From: GCA-020344555 sp964405925
GTDB taxonomy: Bacteria; Planctomycetota; Phycisphaerae; UBA1845
Direction of reading: 5' to 3'
DNA: 13,259 nucleotides
NCBI GenBank assembly: GCA_964405925.1
Contig: CAYOQG010000156.1
Span: 1-13,259 of the forward strand
How positions within the stretch are numbered: the first letter of the stretch is position 1; each line of letters opens with the position of its first letter. Below are positions 13,149 to 13,259 of this stretch, in pieces. Position numbers and translations under genes: made by a program. The notes beneath the pieces were generated by a model. It had not been told where the DNA came from and did no database searches. It worked only from the letters and a program-made list of their open reading frames with translations.

Positions 13149-13259
13149 ATGGCTGACCGCAAATCATTCTTGCTTCGACTTCCACCGAGTTTGATGGACG
13201 AGCTGAACCGGTGGGCGAAGGACGAGCTACGCAGCCTCAACGCCCAGATCGAGTACCTC
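13149..13259 (+). CDS. Arc-like ribbon-helix-helix DNA-binding protein (partial, cut by window end)
   Basis: From ATG 13149 the frame stays open for 37 codons to the window edge. The start reads MADRKSFLLRLPPSLMDEL: a short beta strand (KSFLLRLP), then helix A (about 13-26), a turn, and helix B beginning SLNAQIEYL. This is the layout of Arc/MetJ-type ribbon-helix-helix repressors, and the pattern RSLNAQIEYL is typical of small Arc-family proteins. The family is usually ~50-60 aa, so perhaps 15-20 residues are missing. The ribosome site is weak (GACGAG). The gene lies 82 bases after the SPFH gene with a strong hairpin between them, and probably belongs to the same transcript. Whether it represses its own operon is unknown. 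Confidence 0.75.
   Translation, partial: MADRKSFLLRLPPSLMDELNRWAKDELRSLNAQIEYL

Noticed and set aside
1..13259. CRISPR array, rRNA or complete tRNA genes, insertion-sequence transposase
   Set aside because: I found no regularly spaced direct repeats of suitable length, no cloverleaf or rRNA signature, and no transposase-like protein in the window.

Overview
The window looks like a GC-rich bacterial chromosome, most probably a planctomycete (Planctomycetota, perhaps Phycisphaerae-like). This rests on the style of the ATP synthase proteins (c and b subunits with signal-peptide-like N-termini, a long insertion in alpha, the gamma C-terminus) and on the widely spaced genes with structured gaps. 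It is an inference from protein features, not a database match. Standard stop codons, including TGA, are used.

Layout. Positions 1-427 hold a short unrecognised plus-strand gene. Positions 654-1424 hold a minus-strand lipoprotein of unknown function. Positions 1742-2857 hold aspartate-semialdehyde dehydrogenase (asd), also on the minus strand. A sigma70-like promoter (2924-2952) and a strong leader hairpin lie in the divergent gap and start the main feature: a complete F1Fo ATP synthase operon, all plus strand, 3028-11973. Its order is atpZ-like, atpI-like, atpB (a), atpE (c), atpF (b), atpH (delta), atpA (alpha), atpG (gamma), [four-helix-bundle gene], atpD (beta), atpC (epsilon). After atpC a weak terminator-like hairpin and a good promoter (12095-12122) begin a new unit: an SPFH/band-7 membrane protein followed by a ribbon-helix-helix (Arc-like) gene cut by the window end.

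How the genes work together. Subunits a, b and c build the membrane motor. Alpha, beta, gamma, delta and epsilon build the catalytic head, stalk and rotor shaft. The two small membrane proteins at the front are the usual accessory or assembly factors. Key residues for ATP chemistry and ion translocation are present, and the c subunit lacks the sodium-binding ligands, so a proton-driven enzyme is expected.

The most unusual feature is between atpG and atpD. A gene of the 23S-rRNA-intervening-sequence (S23/IVP) four-helix-bundle family sits there, bracketed by near-perfect 26-base inverted repeats built from an imperfect 7-base unit (GGAATGC-like). In the polycistronic mRNA these arms could pair into a long duplex enclosing the gene. 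That is the architecture of 23S rRNA intervening sequences, but here inside a core metabolic operon. Most gaps between the atp genes also carry distinct hairpins, one of which has the atpG stop codon in its loop.
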